Part shown: in pieces, positions 38,098 to 47,784 of the stretch
Layout of the letters: each line of letters begins with the position of its first letter
Position numbering within the stretch: the first letter of the stretch is position 1
The notes under the pieces: model-generated
What the model saw: the letters and a program-made list of their open reading frames with translations, nothing else
Told to the model about the DNA's origin: nothing
Databases searched by the model: none
Source: Streptomyces sp. I05A-00742
GTDB taxonomy: Bacteria; Actinomycetota; Actinomycetes; Streptomycetales; Streptomycetaceae
Length of the DNA stretch: 64,000 bases
NCBI RefSeq assembly: GCF_013055795.1
Contig: NZ_JABETO010000005.1
Span: 1-64,000 of the forward strand
Reading direction: 5' to 3'
Program-made: the position numbers and the translations under genes

Positions 38098-39561
38098 ATG
38101 ACCGACTCGGCGCACAGCACCCCGTACACGACGAACAACGTGGGCATCCCGGTGGAGAGCGACGAACACTCGCTCACCATCGGTGACACCGGCCCCATCC
38201 TTCTCCAGGACCACTATCTGATCGAGAAGATGGCCCAGTTCAACCGGGAGCGTGTCCCGGAGCGGGTGGTCCATGCCAAGGGCGCCGGCGCCTACGGCAC
38301 CTTCCGGGTGACCAACGACGTCACCCAGTTCACCAAGGCGGTGGTCTTCCAGCCGGGGCGGACCACCGAGACGCTGGTCCGGTTCTCCACGGTGGCGGGC
38401 GAGCAGGGCTCGCCGGACACCTGGCGGGACCCGCGCGGCTTCGCGGTGAAGTTCTACACCGAGCACGGCAACTACGACCTGGTCGGCAACAACACCCCGG
38501 TCTTCTTCGTCCGGGACCCGCAGAAGTTCCAGGACTTCATCCGCTCGCAGAAGCGCCGCCCCGACAACGGGCTGCGCGACAACGACATGCAGTGGGACTT
38601 CTGGACGCTGTCGCCCGAGTCCGCCCACATGGTCACCTGGCTGATGGGCGACCGCGGCGTCCCTCGGACCTGGCGGCACATGAACGGCTACGGGTCGCAC
38701 ACCTTCCTGTGGGTCAACGAGGGCGGCGAGAAGTTCTGGGTGAAGTACCACTTCCGGACGGACCAGGGCATCGAGTTCCTGACCCAGGAGGAGGCCGACC
38801 ACCTCGCCGGCGAGGACCCGGACCGGCACCGCCGGGACCTGTGGAACGCGATCGACAACGGCGACGCCCCGTCGTGGACCCTGCGCGTCCAGGTGATGCC
38901 CTTCGAGGACGCCGCGGACTACCGCTTCAACCCCTTCGACCTCACCAAGGTGTGGCCGCACGGCGACTACCCGCTGATCGAGGTCGGGCGCCTCACCCTG
39001 GACCGGAACCCGGAGGACTTCTTCGTCCACATCGAGCAGGCGGCCTTCGAGCCGTCCAACCTGGTGCCGGGCATCGGCCCGTCCCCGGACAAGATGCTCC
39101 TCGGACGGCTCTTCTCCTACCCCGACACCCACCGCTACCGCATCGGCCCCAACTACGCCCAGCTGCCGCCCAACCGGCCGCGCTCCGGCGTGAACTCCTA
39201 CGCCAAGGACGGCCCGATGCGGTACGAGCCGTCGCGCACGGCCCGCCCGTACGCCCCCAACTCCTACGGCGGGCCCGCGGCCGACACCGCGCGCTTCGGC
39301 GAGATCGCCGGCTGGCACGCCTCGGGCGAGATGGTGCGCGAGGCGTACCGGCTCCACCGCGAGGACGACGACTGGGGCCAGGCCGGCACCATGGTCCGCC
39401 AGGTCCTCGACGACGCGGCCCGCGACCGGCTGGTCGCCAATGTGTCGGGGCACCTGCTCAACGGGGTGAGCGAGCCCATCCTGGAACGGGCGCTCCAGTA
39501 CTGGCGCAACATCGACAAGGCGATCGGTGACCGGATCGCGACTCAGGTGAACGGGGGCTGA
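38098..39561 (+). CDS. Monofunctional haem catalase (small-subunit type)
   Basis: 487 residues from the ATG at 38098 behind AGGAGG. The active-site His region ([14 protein letters not shown]), the [25 protein letters not shown] signature, the distal Asn region ([16 protein letters not shown]) and the proximal haem Tyr ([17 protein letters not shown]) are intact. The length fits a small-subunit, NADPH-binding catalase. It detoxifies H2O2 in the cytosol. Its major relative in S. coelicolor is controlled by CatR; no Fur/CatR gene is adjacent here. Confidence 0.95.
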   Translation: MTDSAHSTPYTTNNVGIPVESDEHSLTIGDTGPILLQDHYLIEKMAQFNRERVPERVVHAKGAGAYGTFRVTNDVTQFTKAVVFQPGRTTETLVRFSTVAGEQGSPDTWRDPRGFAVKFYTEHGNYDLVGNNTPVFFVRDPQKFQDFIRSQKRRPDNGLRDNDMQWDFWTLSPESAHMVTWLMGDRGVPRTWRHMNGYGSHTFLWVNEGGEKFWVKYHFRTDQGIEFLTQEEADHLAGEDPDRHRRDLWNAIDNGDAPSWTLRVQVMPFEDAADYRFNPFDLTKVWPHGDYPLIEVGRLTLDRNPEDFFVHIEQAAFEPSNLVPGIGPSPDKMLLGRLFSYPDTHRYRIGPNYAQLPPNRPRSGVNSYAKDGPMRYEPSRTARPYAPNSYGGPAADTARFGEIAGWHASGEMVREAYRLHREDDDWGQAGTMVRQVLDDAARDRLVANVSGHLLNGVSEPILERALQYWRNIDKAIGDRIATQVNGG

Positions 39562-39648
39562 GCCGCCCCCCGCCCCCGCACACGGCGACGGCCGCCGCGC
39601 TCCGGTGTGGAGCGGGGCGGCCGTCGGTCGTTCCGCGGTGCGGTGCGG

Positions 39649-41940
39649 CTACGGCAGGTGGAACCCGTCGTCGTCGCCCGGTCCTCCCGGACCACCGGGA
39701 TCGCCCGGACCACCGGGACCGCCGGTGTCCGGCGGCGTCGGTTTTTTGGTGTTCGGCGTGGACGGCTTCGAGGGCTTCGTCGGCTTGGTCTCCTTGCCGG
39801 ACGGCTTGCCCGGCTTGCTCGGCGTCTGCTTGGTCGCCGGCGGCGAGGACGGCGGACGCGTGGTCGACGGCGGCGGCGTCGTGGGCGCGGTGGTCACCGG
39901 CGGCGCGGAGCTGGGCGGCAGCGGGGCGGGCGCGGTGGCGGCGCCGTTCTCGGTGTCGAGGTCGAACTTGGCGGTGGGGTCGTCGCCGAGAGCCTTCGAC
40001 ATGTACGCGTTCCAGATCAGCGCCGGGTAGCCACTGCCGTTGACGCGGGGCTCTCCACCCGCGCCGTAGAGCGGCACGTGCTTGTTGCCGTCCTCGCCGT
40101 ACACGGCGACAACGGTGGTCAGGTCCGGGGTGTAGGCCGCGAACCAGGCCGAGCGGTCCTCGTCGGAGGTACCGGTCTTGCCGGCCACCTCGTAGTTGTC
40201 GCTCCGGACGACCTTGCCCGTACCGTCCTTCTGCACCACGCTCTTCAGAATCGCCGTGACACCGTCCGCGGCGCCCCGGGAGATGGCGTCACCACCGATC
40301 GGGTTGTCCAGGTCGACGTCCTGGCCCTTCCAGGTGATCGACTTGATGATGCTGGGGGTGACCTTCTTGCCGTGATTGTTCAGCGTGGCGTAGGCCGCGG
40401 CCATATGGAGCGGGCTCTGTCCCATGGAGCCGAGGGCCATGGCGGGGTGGGCGCCGAAGTCAGGTGCGTCGTTGTTCATGCCGAGGTCGGTCGCGGTCTT
40501 CTTGACCTTGTCCAGCCCGACGTCCACGGCCATCTGCGCGAAGGCCGAGTTGATGGACTTCATCATGGACTCTTCCACGGTCTGCGGACCGTAGTTCACG
40601 TCGTCCTCATTCGGGGGCTTGTACCCGATGGGGCCGTTGGGACCCTGCACCTGACGCTCGCTGTCACCGTTGTAGACGGTGTTGGCGTTGATCGGCTTGC
40701 CGTCCTGGGTCTTCGACCCGTTCTCCAGCGCCGACGCGTAGATGAGGGGCTTGAAGGTCGAACCGGGCTGGAAATCCTCACGCGTGGCGTTGGATATCTG
40801 GTGGGTCCTCCACTCCTTGCCGCCGTACATCGCCACGATGTGACCGGTCTTGCGGTCCACCGACACGGCACCCGGCTGGACGTGCCCGTCGACCTTGCGG
40901 GCCTTCGGGTCCATCTTGTCCCAGAGCTGGGACTTGACCGACTTCTCCAGCTGTTCCTGCTTCTTGGGGTCGATGCTCAGGGTGATCGTGTATCCGCCCG
41001 CGGAGAGAGTCTTGCCCTGCTTCTTGAGGATCTCCTCGGCCTGAGCCTTGGCCAGCGTATAGAGGTAGCCGTTCTGGCCCTTGAGACCGGAGTCGAGCTT
41101 GGGCTGCCTCGGCATCGGGAACTTCATCGTCTGGCGCTTGCTCTTGTCGAGCCAGTTCTTCTCGACCATCTTGTCGAGGACGTAGTTCCAGCGCTGCGTG
41201 ACCAGCTTCTTGCCGGTCTCCGACGCCGTCGCGTAGTCGTAGGAGCTGGGCGCCTGGAGCAGCGCGGCGAGGTAGGCGGACTCCTCGATGGTGAGCTTGT
41301 CCAGCTCCTTGTTGTAGTACGCGTGGGAGGCGGCCTGGACGCCGTAGGAGTTGCGGCCGAAGTAGCTCGTGTTGAGGTAGCCCGCGAGGATGTCCTCCTT
41401 GGACATCTTGTTCTTGAGCTTCAGCGAGATGATCAGCTCCGTCACCTTGCGGCTGACCGTCTGACGCTGGTCCAGGTAGTAGTTCTTGACGTACTGCTGG
41501 GTGATCGTCGAACCACCCTGCTTGCCCTCGCCCATCACGGTCTTGAGGATGCCGCGGGAGGTACCCATGAGGTCGACGCCCGAGTCGTCCCAGAAGTCCT
41601 TGTTCTCCGCCGCGACGACGGCGTTCTGGACGTTCTTCGGGATCTTCGAGAAGACGACTTCCTCGCGGTTGAACTCACCGTCCCGCTTGAGGACCTTGCC
41701 GTCGGGCAGCTTGTAGATCGTGGCCTGCGCCATGGCCGCGTGCTTGCCGTCCTTCGGCACGTCCACGTAGAGGTACAGCGCCACGAACGCGCCCACCCCC
41801 AGGGCGATCACCCCGAAGAAGTAGGCAAGCAGCTTCTTCCAGGTGAAAAAGCGGCGTATACCGGTCTTTTTGGGCTTCTTGCCCTTGGCGCTGCGGGCAC
41901 TGCCCTTCTTCTGCGCCCGTCGTGCTTCGGCTCGACCCAT
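39649..41940 (-). CDS. Class A penicillin-binding protein (bifunctional transglycosylase/transpeptidase)
   Basis: 763 residues. A basic cytosolic N-terminus and one membrane anchor (LLAYFFGVIALGVGAFVALYLYV) come first. The glycosyltransferase domain has the catalytic Glu in AAENKDFWDDSGVD, then GGSTITQQYVKN and YFGRNSYGV. The transpeptidase motifs are GSTFKP (SxxK), SINSAF (SxN) and KTGTSDE. The C-terminus is a 100-residue Thr/Pro/Lys-rich tail ending in Gly-Pro-Asp repeats. It builds peptidoglycan outside the membrane. It is divergent from the SPFH gene and convergent with catalase. Confidence 0.95.
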   Translation of the reverse strand: MGRAEARRAQKKGSARSAKGKKPKKTGIRRFFTWKKLLAYFFGVIALGVGAFVALYLYVDVPKDGKHAAMAQATIYKLPDGKVLKRDGEFNREEVVFSKIPKNVQNAVVAAENKDFWDDSGVDLMGTSRGILKTVMGEGKQGGSTITQQYVKNYYLDQRQTVSRKVTELIISLKLKNKMSKEDILAGYLNTSYFGRNSYGVQAASHAYYNKELDKLTIEESAYLAALLQAPSSYDYATASETGKKLVTQRWNYVLDKMVEKNWLDKSKRQTMKFPMPRQPKLDSGLKGQNGYLYTLAKAQAEEILKKQGKTLSAGGYTITLSIDPKKQEQLEKSVKSQLWDKMDPKARKVDGHVQPGAVSVDRKTGHIVAMYGGKEWRTHQISNATREDFQPGSTFKPLIYASALENGSKTQDGKPINANTVYNGDSERQVQGPNGPIGYKPPNEDDVNYGPQTVEESMMKSINSAFAQMAVDVGLDKVKKTATDLGMNNDAPDFGAHPAMALGSMGQSPLHMAAAYATLNNHGKKVTPSIIKSITWKGQDVDLDNPIGGDAISRGAADGVTAILKSVVQKDGTGKVVRSDNYEVAGKTGTSDEDRSAWFAAYTPDLTTVVAVYGEDGNKHVPLYGAGGEPRVNGSGYPALIWNAYMSKALGDDPTAKFDLDTENGAATAPAPLPPSSAPPVTTAPTTPPPSTTRPPSSPPATKQTPSKPGKPSGKETKPTKPSKPSTPNTKKPTPPDTGGPGGPGDPGGPGGPGDDDGFHLP

Positions 41941-42112
41941 CTCTCCCGTAGCTCCACTCTGTCCGCCCCCAACCAGCTCACGAAGCTAACACCGCGACTG
42001 TGACCAAAGGCCCATCGATCAAGGGTTTGGAGCACGTGACATATAGCACCCCGGCGGGCGGAACCGGGAGCGGCGCGATAGCGGCTCGATGCGGAAAACC
42101 GTACAGGGCGAT

Positions 42113-42128
42113 AAAGTGATATCAGTTT
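42113..42128. promoter_or_regulatory. Palindromic element upstream of the SPFH gene
   Basis: AAA-G-TGATATCA-G-TTT, a 16-base near-palindrome, is set 28 bases before the SPFH start in an AT-rich patch (followed by GCTAGAC). The downstream RHH protein is an obvious candidate ligand; that is inference. Confidence 0.5.
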
Positions 42129-42156
42129 GCTAGACACACCTTCCAGGGGGACAGCC

Positions 42157-43104
42157 ATGCCCGAAGCACTCACCGACACCACCGTCAACGGCCCTGCCGG
42201 GGCGCCGAAGCCACCTGTGCGCGAGATGCCGGCCAAGGACATCGGCGGCGGTCTCGCCCTGCTCCTGGGGCTGCTGGGACTGCTGGCCGGCGTGGGGCTG
42301 GTCATTGTGGGCGCGGGACAAGGGGCGGACGGGAACAAGGGCGCCGCGGCCGGGCTCATCGTCTGCGGGGTGCTCGTCGGGCTCGGCTCGATCATCGCGA
42401 TGTGCGGGCTGAACACCATCGCCCCCGGCGAGACCAAGGTCGTCCAGCTCTTCGGCCGCTACCGGGGCACGATCCGCACCGAGGGCCTGCGCTGGGTCAA
42501 CCCGTTCACCAGCCGGGAGAAGGTCTCCACCCGGGTGCGCAACCACGAGACCGCCGTACTGAAGGTGAACGACGCGTACGGCAACCCGATCGAGCTGGCG
42601 GCGGTCGTCGTCTGGCAGGTCGAGGACACCGCGCAGGCGGTGTTCGCGGTGGAGGACTTCCAGGAGTTCGTCGCCGTCCAGACCGAGGCCGCCGTGCGGC
42701 ACATCGCCATCGAGTACCCCTACGACGCCCATGACGAGACGGCCCTGTCACTGCGCGGCAACGCCGAGGAGATCACCGAGAAGCTGGCCGTCGAGCTGCA
42801 CGCCCGGGTGAAGACGGCCGGCGTCCGCATCGTCGAGTCGCGGTTCACGCACCTCGCCTACGCGCCCGAGATCGCGTCCGCCATGCTCCAGCGGCAGCAG
42901 GCCGGTGCGGTGGTGGCCGCCCGGCAGATGATCGTCGAAGGCGCGGTGGGGATGGTCGAGCAGGCCCTCGCCCGCATCAACGAACAGGGCATCGTCGAGC
43001 TGGACGAGGAGCGGAAGGCGGCCATGGTGAGCAATCTGATGGTGGTGCTGTGCGGTGACCGGGCCGCGCAGCCCGTCCTCAACACCGGCACCCTGTACCA
43101 GTGA
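42157..43104 (+). CDS. SPFH/Band-7 membrane protein
   Basis: 315 residues from the ATG at 42157. Two N-terminal membrane helices (about 32-52 and 65-85) precede a full SPFH domain (GLNTIAPGETKVVQLFGRYRGTIRTEGLRWVNPF, ELAAVVVWQVEDTAQAVFAVEDFQEFVAVQTEAAVRHIA) and a helical tail (AEEITEKLAVELHARVKTAGVRIVESRFTHLAYAPEIASAML). Family members scaffold membrane microdomains. The stop overlaps the GTG start of an RHH protein, a conserved actinobacterial gene pair. Confidence 0.92.
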   Translation: MPEALTDTTVNGPAGAPKPPVREMPAKDIGGGLALLLGLLGLLAGVGLVIVGAGQGADGNKGAAAGLIVCGVLVGLGSIIAMCGLNTIAPGETKVVQLFGRYRGTIRTEGLRWVNPFTSREKVSTRVRNHETAVLKVNDAYGNPIELAAVVVWQVEDTAQAVFAVEDFQEFVAVQTEAAVRHIAIEYPYDAHDETALSLRGNAEEITEKLAVELHARVKTAGVRIVESRFTHLAYAPEIASAMLQRQQAGAVVAARQMIVEGAVGMVEQALARINEQGIVELDEERKAAMVSNLMVVLCGDRAAQPVLNTGTLYQ

Positions 43105-43355
43105 CGGACGACCTTCCCCCGCAAGGACGGCCGCGGCAGCGCAAGCAGGTGCTGCTGCGGCTCGATCCCCTGGTCCACGACGCGCTCTCCCGCTGGGCCG
43201 CGGAGGAGCTGCGCAGCGCCAACGCGCAGATCGAGTTCCTGCTGCGCAAGGCGCTGGCCGACGCCGGACGGCTGCCCCGGAACGTCGGTGCGATCCGCCG
43301 GCCGGGGCGCCCGGCGGCGGACGGGGAGCAGCAGCCCGAGGAGCCGGACGCCTGA
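43101..43355 (+). CDS. Ribbon-helix-helix (Arc-like) protein paired with SPFH
   Basis: 84 residues from a GTG at 43101, which overlaps the SPFH stop by four bases (GTGA). Residues 15-52 (KQVLLRLDPLVHDALSRWAAEELRSANAQIEFLLRKAL) form one RHH domain with an Asn/Gln-rich turn between the helices. The remainder is a disordered acidic tail. It probably binds DNA as a dimer and may regulate the SPFH operon through the palindrome at 42113. Confidence 0.85.
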   Translation: MTDDLPPQGRPRQRKQVLLRLDPLVHDALSRWAAEELRSANAQIEFLLRKALADAGRLPRNVGAIRRPGRPAADGEQQPEEPDA

Positions 43356-43398
43356 CGTGGCGGACCCGCTGCGTTTCGGCCAGCTCTGCACCACGTCT

Positions 43399-43425
43399 AT
43401 ACACGGGGCGTATACACCTGGTGTA
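43399..43425. promoter_or_regulatory. PadR-type operator ahead of the PadR-ABC operon
   Basis: Two adjoining inverted repeats: ATAC-N7-GTAT (43399-43413) and TACAC-N3-GTGTA (43413-43425). They end 11 bases before the PadR start codon, overlapping the likely promoter and ribosome site, as expected of an autorepressed PadR gene. Confidence 0.65.
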
Positions 43426-43436
43426 CATTCGCCCGC

Positions 43437-43961
43437 ATGTCGATCGGACACACCCTGCTCGGCCTCCTGGAGTCCGGCCCCCGGCACGGATACGACCTGA
43501 AGCGGGCCTTCGACGAGCACTTCGGTCACGACCGCCCCCTGCACTACGGCCAGGTGTACTCGACGATGTCGCGGCTGCTGAAGAACGGCCTTGTCGAGGT
43601 GGACGGCATTGAGCAGGGTGGCGGCCCGGACCGCAAGCGGTACGCCATCACCGAGGCCGGCGTCACCGATGTCGCGCGGTGGCTCGCCCGGTCCGAGAAG
43701 CCGGAGCCGTACCTCCAGTCGACCCTCTACACCAAGGTCGTCCTCGCCCTGCTGACCGGGCGCAGCGCGGGCCGGCTGCTCGACGCCCAGCGGTCGGAGC
43801 ACCTGCGGATGATGCGCGGGCTGACCGAGCGGAAGCGCTCGGGCGACCTGGCCGACCAGCTCATCTGCGACCACGCGCTGTTCCATCTGGAAGCCGATCT
43901 TCGGTGGCTGGAACTGACCGCCGCGCGGCTGGACCAGCTGGCCAGGGCGGTGGGCGCTTGA
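43437..43961 (+). CDS. PadR-family transcriptional regulator
   Basis: 174 residues from the ATG at 43437. Winged helix: LLGLLESGPRHGYDLKRAFDEHFG, LHYGQVYSTMSRLLKNGLVEV, GPDRKRYAITEAG. The C-terminal half is the helical dimerisation domain of the Vir/PadR type. Such regulators commonly repress an adjacent multidrug ABC exporter and release it on ligand binding. Its stop overlaps the start of the ABC ATPase gene (TTGA). Confidence 0.92.
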   Translation: MSIGHTLLGLLESGPRHGYDLKRAFDEHFGHDRPLHYGQVYSTMSRLLKNGLVEVDGIEQGGGPDRKRYAITEAGVTDVARWLARSEKPEPYLQSTLYTKVVLALLTGRSAGRLLDAQRSEHLRMMRGLTERKRSGDLADQLICDHALFHLEADLRWLELTAARLDQLARAVGA

Positions 43962-44644
43962 TATCCGCCGGCTCCCTGCTGAGCGCCGTCGGCCTGCTCA
44001 AGTCCTACGGCCCGACGCGCGCCCTCGACGGTGCGGACTTCTCCGTCCACCCCGGCGAGGTCGTCGCCGTCATGGGCCCTTCCGGCTCGGGCAGGTCCAC
44101 GCTGCTGCACTGCCTGGCCGGGATCGTGCGGCCGGACGAGGGCGTCGTGACGTACGACGGCCACCGGCTGACGGACCTGCCGGACGCCGAGCGCAGCGCC
44201 CTGCGGCGCGGGGAGTTCGGCTTCGTCTTCCAGTTCGGCCGGCTGGTGCCGGAGCTGACCTGCCTGGAGAACACGGCCCTGCCGCTGCGGCTGGCCGGCC
44301 TGCGGCGCAAGGAGGCGGAAGCCCGCGCCCTGCGGTGGATGGAGCGGCTGGACGTCGCGGACGCCCGCCGCAAGCGCCCCGGCGAGGTGTCCGGCGGCCA
44401 GGGGCAGCGCGTCGCCATCGCCCGCGCCCTGGTCACCACACCGCGAGTGATCTTCGCCGACGAACCGACCGGCGCCCTCGACTCCCTCAACGGCGAGCGG
44501 GTGATGGAGCTGTTCACCGAGGCCGCCCGGGAGACCCGCGCGGCCGTCGTCCTGGTCACCCACGAGGTGCGGGTCGCCGCCTACTCCGACCGCGAAGTGG
44601 TCGTCCGGGACGGCACCGTGCGGGACATGGCGGGCGCTCTGTGA
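43958..44644 (+). CDS. ABC transporter ATP-binding protein with an Arg in the Walker A motif
   Basis: 228 residues from a TTG at 43958, overlapping the PadR stop by four bases. It is of the MacB/LolD type. Q-loop FQFGRLVPELTCLEN, signature VSGGQGQRVAIARAL and Walker B RVIFADEPTGALDS are normal. The Walker A motif reads GPSGSGRST: residue 46 is Arg (codon AGG) where Lys is almost invariant. This would weaken or abolish ATP hydrolysis. The permease gene that follows is frameshifted. Confidence 0.88.
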   Translation: MISAGSLLSAVGLLKSYGPTRALDGADFSVHPGEVVAVMGPSGSGRSTLLHCLAGIVRPDEGVVTYDGHRLTDLPDAERSALRRGEFGFVFQFGRLVPELTCLENTALPLRLAGLRRKEAEARALRWMERLDVADARRKRPGEVSGGQGQRVAIARALVTTPRVIFADEPTGALDSLNGERVMELFTEAARETRAAVVLVTHEVRVAAYSDREVVVRDGTVRDMAGAL

Positions 44645-47009
44645 CGGAGAGCGGCGCCGCGCGCGGCTCCCGGACCCTCTCCCGCTGGCCGCGCGAGCTC
44701 TGCATGGGCGCCCGGTACGCGGGCGCCGGCGGCCGTGAGGGCCTGCTGCGGACCGCGCTCACGGCGGTGGGTATCGGGCTGGGGGTGGCCCTGCTGCTGA
44801 TCACGGCCTCGATCCCCTCGATGCTGTCCGCGCGGGAGGCCCGGCTGGACGACCGCGCGGTCGCCACCACCGGCGAGTTCCGCGATCACCGGGTCCATGG
44901 TGTCCCGCGCAGCCCGGACACCCTGCTCTACCTGGAGACCGGCACCGACTTCCGCGACAAGCCCGTCACCGGCGGGCTGCTGCGCCCGGACGGCCCGGAC
45001 GCCCCGCGCCCGCCCGGCGTGGACAGGATGCCGGGGACCGGCGAGATGGTGGTCTCCCCCGCGCTCGACGCGCTGCTGTCGTCGGACCGGGGGGCGCTGC
45101 TACGTGAACGGTTCACTGAGTACCGCAAGATCGGCACCATCGGTGACCGGGGACTCGTCGGCCCCTGCGAGCTCTTCTACTACGCGGGCGACGACCGCAT
45201 CGACGAGGCGATGGCGCCCTGCGCATCGACGGGTTCGGCTACGACGGGCCCGACGTCCCGGTCGACCCCGTGATCGTCATTCTCACCGTCCTGGCGTGTG
45301 TCGTGCTGCTGACGCCGGTCGCCGTCTTCATCGCGACCTCCGTCCGTTTCGGGGGCGCCGGACGCGACCGCAGGCTCGCCGCGCTGCGGCTGCTGGGCGC
45401 GGACCTGGGGACGGTCCGCCGGATCGCGGCGGGCGAGGCGCTGGCCGGCTCGGTGCTCGGGCTGGGTTTCGGAGCGGTCGTCTTCCTGTGGCTGTGGGAG
45501 TACGCGCGGTACGTCACCCTCCTCGACATCAACCTCTTCCCGTCCGACGTCGTCCCCGCGCCCTGGATCCTGGCGCTGACCGTCCTCGCCGTGCCGGTCT
45601 GCTCGGTGGCGGTCGCCCTGTTCGCGCTGCGCGGCGTCATCGTCGAGCCGCTGGGGGGCGTCCGCGACACCGCGCCCCGGCGGCGCCGGCTCTGGTGGCG
45701 CCTGCTGCTGCCGGCGCTGGGCGCCGCGCTTCTCACCCCGTTCTTCGCCGGGGTCGCCGGGCGTCTGCCGGCCACACCGCCCGGCGTCTGGCAGGTGGCG
45801 ATGGGCGCGACCCTGTTGCTGATCGGGGTGGCGGCCCTGCTGCCCTGGGCGGTCGAGGTGGCCGTCGCCCGTATCCACGGCGGCCCGCCGGCCTGGCAAC
45901 TGGCCGTCCGGCGGCTCCAGTTGAACAGCGGCCCGGCACCCCGCGCGGTCAGCGGCATCACCGTCGCGGTGGCCGGGGCGATCGCCCTGCAGACCGTCTT
46001 CACCGGCGTGCAGGGCCGCTTCGAGAGCCCTCCCGTCGCCCTCCCCACCCACTCGCAGCTCGAGGGCTCGTACCCGCTCGCCCCGTCCGAGCGCGTGCGC
46101 GACTGGGCCGACCGGCTCCGGGCCACCAAGGGCGTGCGGGCCGCCACCGGTTACGTGGACCGCTACATCGAGAAGGACGACGAACCCGGCGCCGTGAGCT
46201 CCGTCGTCATCGGAGACTGCGCCACCCTGGCCCGGCTGGCCGACATCGGCTCCTGCCGGGACGGCGACGTCTTCCTCGGCCGGTCCGAGGAGCGCTCGCA
46301 CACCGAGGCGTTCCGGCCCGGCTCCAAGGTGGCCGTGACCCCGTACGGCGGGAACCCGGCCCACGCGTTCCGGTGGACCGTCCCCGGGTCCGCGCGCGAG
46401 GTCCGCACCCGGCCCGGCCCGACGGACGACTGCCCCGACGGCGTTCTGGCCACCCCGGCGGCCCTTGACGCGTCGGCCCTGCCCGACGTCAGGACCCGGC
46501 TGTTCGTCAGGACCGACCCGGACGACCCGGACGCCATCGAACGGGTCCGGAACACCGCGGCCGGCTTCGGTCCGGGCGGCGGGATCCGGCGCCTGGGCGG
46601 GGTGGTGAAGGACGACAACTTCGCGCTGCTCCAGCGCGGCCTGGCCCTCGCCGCGGCGGGCATGCTGGCCCTGGTCGGCGCGGGCATGCTCGTCAGCACG
46701 CTGGAACAGCTCCGCGAACGCCGGCGCCTGCTGGCCTCCCTCGCGGCGGTCGGCGTCCCGCGCCGCACCCTCGTCCGGTCGGTGCTGTGGCAGACGGCGA
46801 TCCCGGTGCTGCTGGGCATGGCCGCGGCGGTCGGCACCGGCCTCGGCCTCGGCTGGGCGATCCTGCGGCTGAACGGCGGACGGGTCGCCGACCGGTGGGT
46901 CTTCTGGCCGGTGACCTGCGCGGGCATGAGCCTCATCGGCCTCGTCACCCTCGCCGCCCTGCCGGCGCTGCTGCGGATGGCCCGGCCGGACGGGCTGCGG
47001 ACCGAGTGA
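44641..47009 (+). pseudogene. FtsX-like ABC permease, frameshifted
   Basis: A GTG at 44641 overlaps the ATPase stop (GTGA) and opens a frame that encodes the N-terminal FtsX segment (LRTALTAVGIGLGVALLLITASIPSML) down to YYAGDDRIDEAMAP. The match then continues in another frame, as DGALRIDGFGYDGPDVPVDPVIVILTVLACVVLLTP, through two FtsX domains to the stop at 47009. The frame change lies between about 45200 and 45222. The original frame runs on to a stop at 45271-45273. Joined, the protein would be about 789 residues, the normal length for a duplicated-FtsX drug-type permease. Either the gene is broken or there is a sequencing error. Confidence 0.85.
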
Positions 47010-47171
47010 CCGCCCTCCGGGTGCCCGGCCTCTCCTACCACACGGACCGGGGAGGAACCGGGCTCTCGGGCGTGCCCGAACCCACGTACGAGTGAACATC
47101 CACGCACAGGGCGCTACGAGCACCCCCGGCCTACGATGATGGTCTCGACACCGGCCGCCAGGAGGCACATG

Positions 47172-47777
47172 ATGTCCGCCGCAGCAATCGAGCGCCCCTG
47201 CGATCGCGACGAGCCGACCCTGCTTGAGCAGGCCGAGCAACTCGCGGAACGGAATCCCGGCCACCGAGTCGAGATCCTGGGGGGACAGATCACCGTGACA
47301 CCGCCGCCCGACATGCGCCACGCGCACTCCCTGACCAGCCTCACCTTCGACTTCCATGCCGCGGAAACCGAAGAGACGATGGTGGTTCAAGGTGCGGGCA
47401 TCTGGCTCCCCGATGGTCCTTCGGACTACGCCATTCCCGACTTGGCCGTTGTCGACGCCGACGCGGACGAGCACGCCATCGAGTCGACCTACTACGATCC
47501 GGCCGTCTTCCGCCTGGTCCTCGAAGTCACCTCGACCAACTACGCCCAGGACGTGCGGACCAAGGTCGCCGCCTACGCGATCGCCAAGATCCCGGTCTAC
47601 GTCATCGTCGACCGGAAGAAGCAGCGCCTGCACGTCCTCACGGACCCCTTCGCCAACGAGTACCGCAACCACCGCATCTACGCGCCCGGTGAGCGTGCCG
47701 TGCTCCCGGAATCCATTGGCGCGACGATCGAACTCGACGTCGACGGCCTTCTCAAGAAGGCCGGTCGCCGCGGCTGA
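47172..47777 (+). CDS. Uma2-family (PD-(D/E)XK-like) endonuclease fold protein
   Basis: 201 residues from the second of two adjacent ATGs (47172), six bases after AGGAGG. The core PDLAVVDAD, LVLEVTSTNYAQDVRTKVAAYAIAKIPVYVIVD contains the D-ExT-K pattern of the Uma2/DUF820 restriction-endonuclease fold. These proteins are abundant in Streptomyces and cyanobacteria; their targets are not known. It stands alone and converges with oxyR. Confidence 0.87.
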   Translation: MSAAAIERPCDRDEPTLLEQAEQLAERNPGHRVEILGGQITVTPPPDMRHAHSLTSLTFDFHAAETEETMVVQGAGIWLPDGPSDYAIPDLAVVDADADEHAIESTYYDPAVFRLVLEVTSTNYAQDVRTKVAAYAIAKIPVYVIVDRKKQRLHVLTDPFANEYRNHRIYAPGERAVLPESIGATIELDVDGLLKKAGRRG

Positions 47778-47784
47778 CCGCCGC

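Noticed and set aside
43958..47009. An intact macrolide-type exporter
   Set aside because: The frame change near 45.2 kb and the Walker A substitution do not support a working transporter as sequenced.
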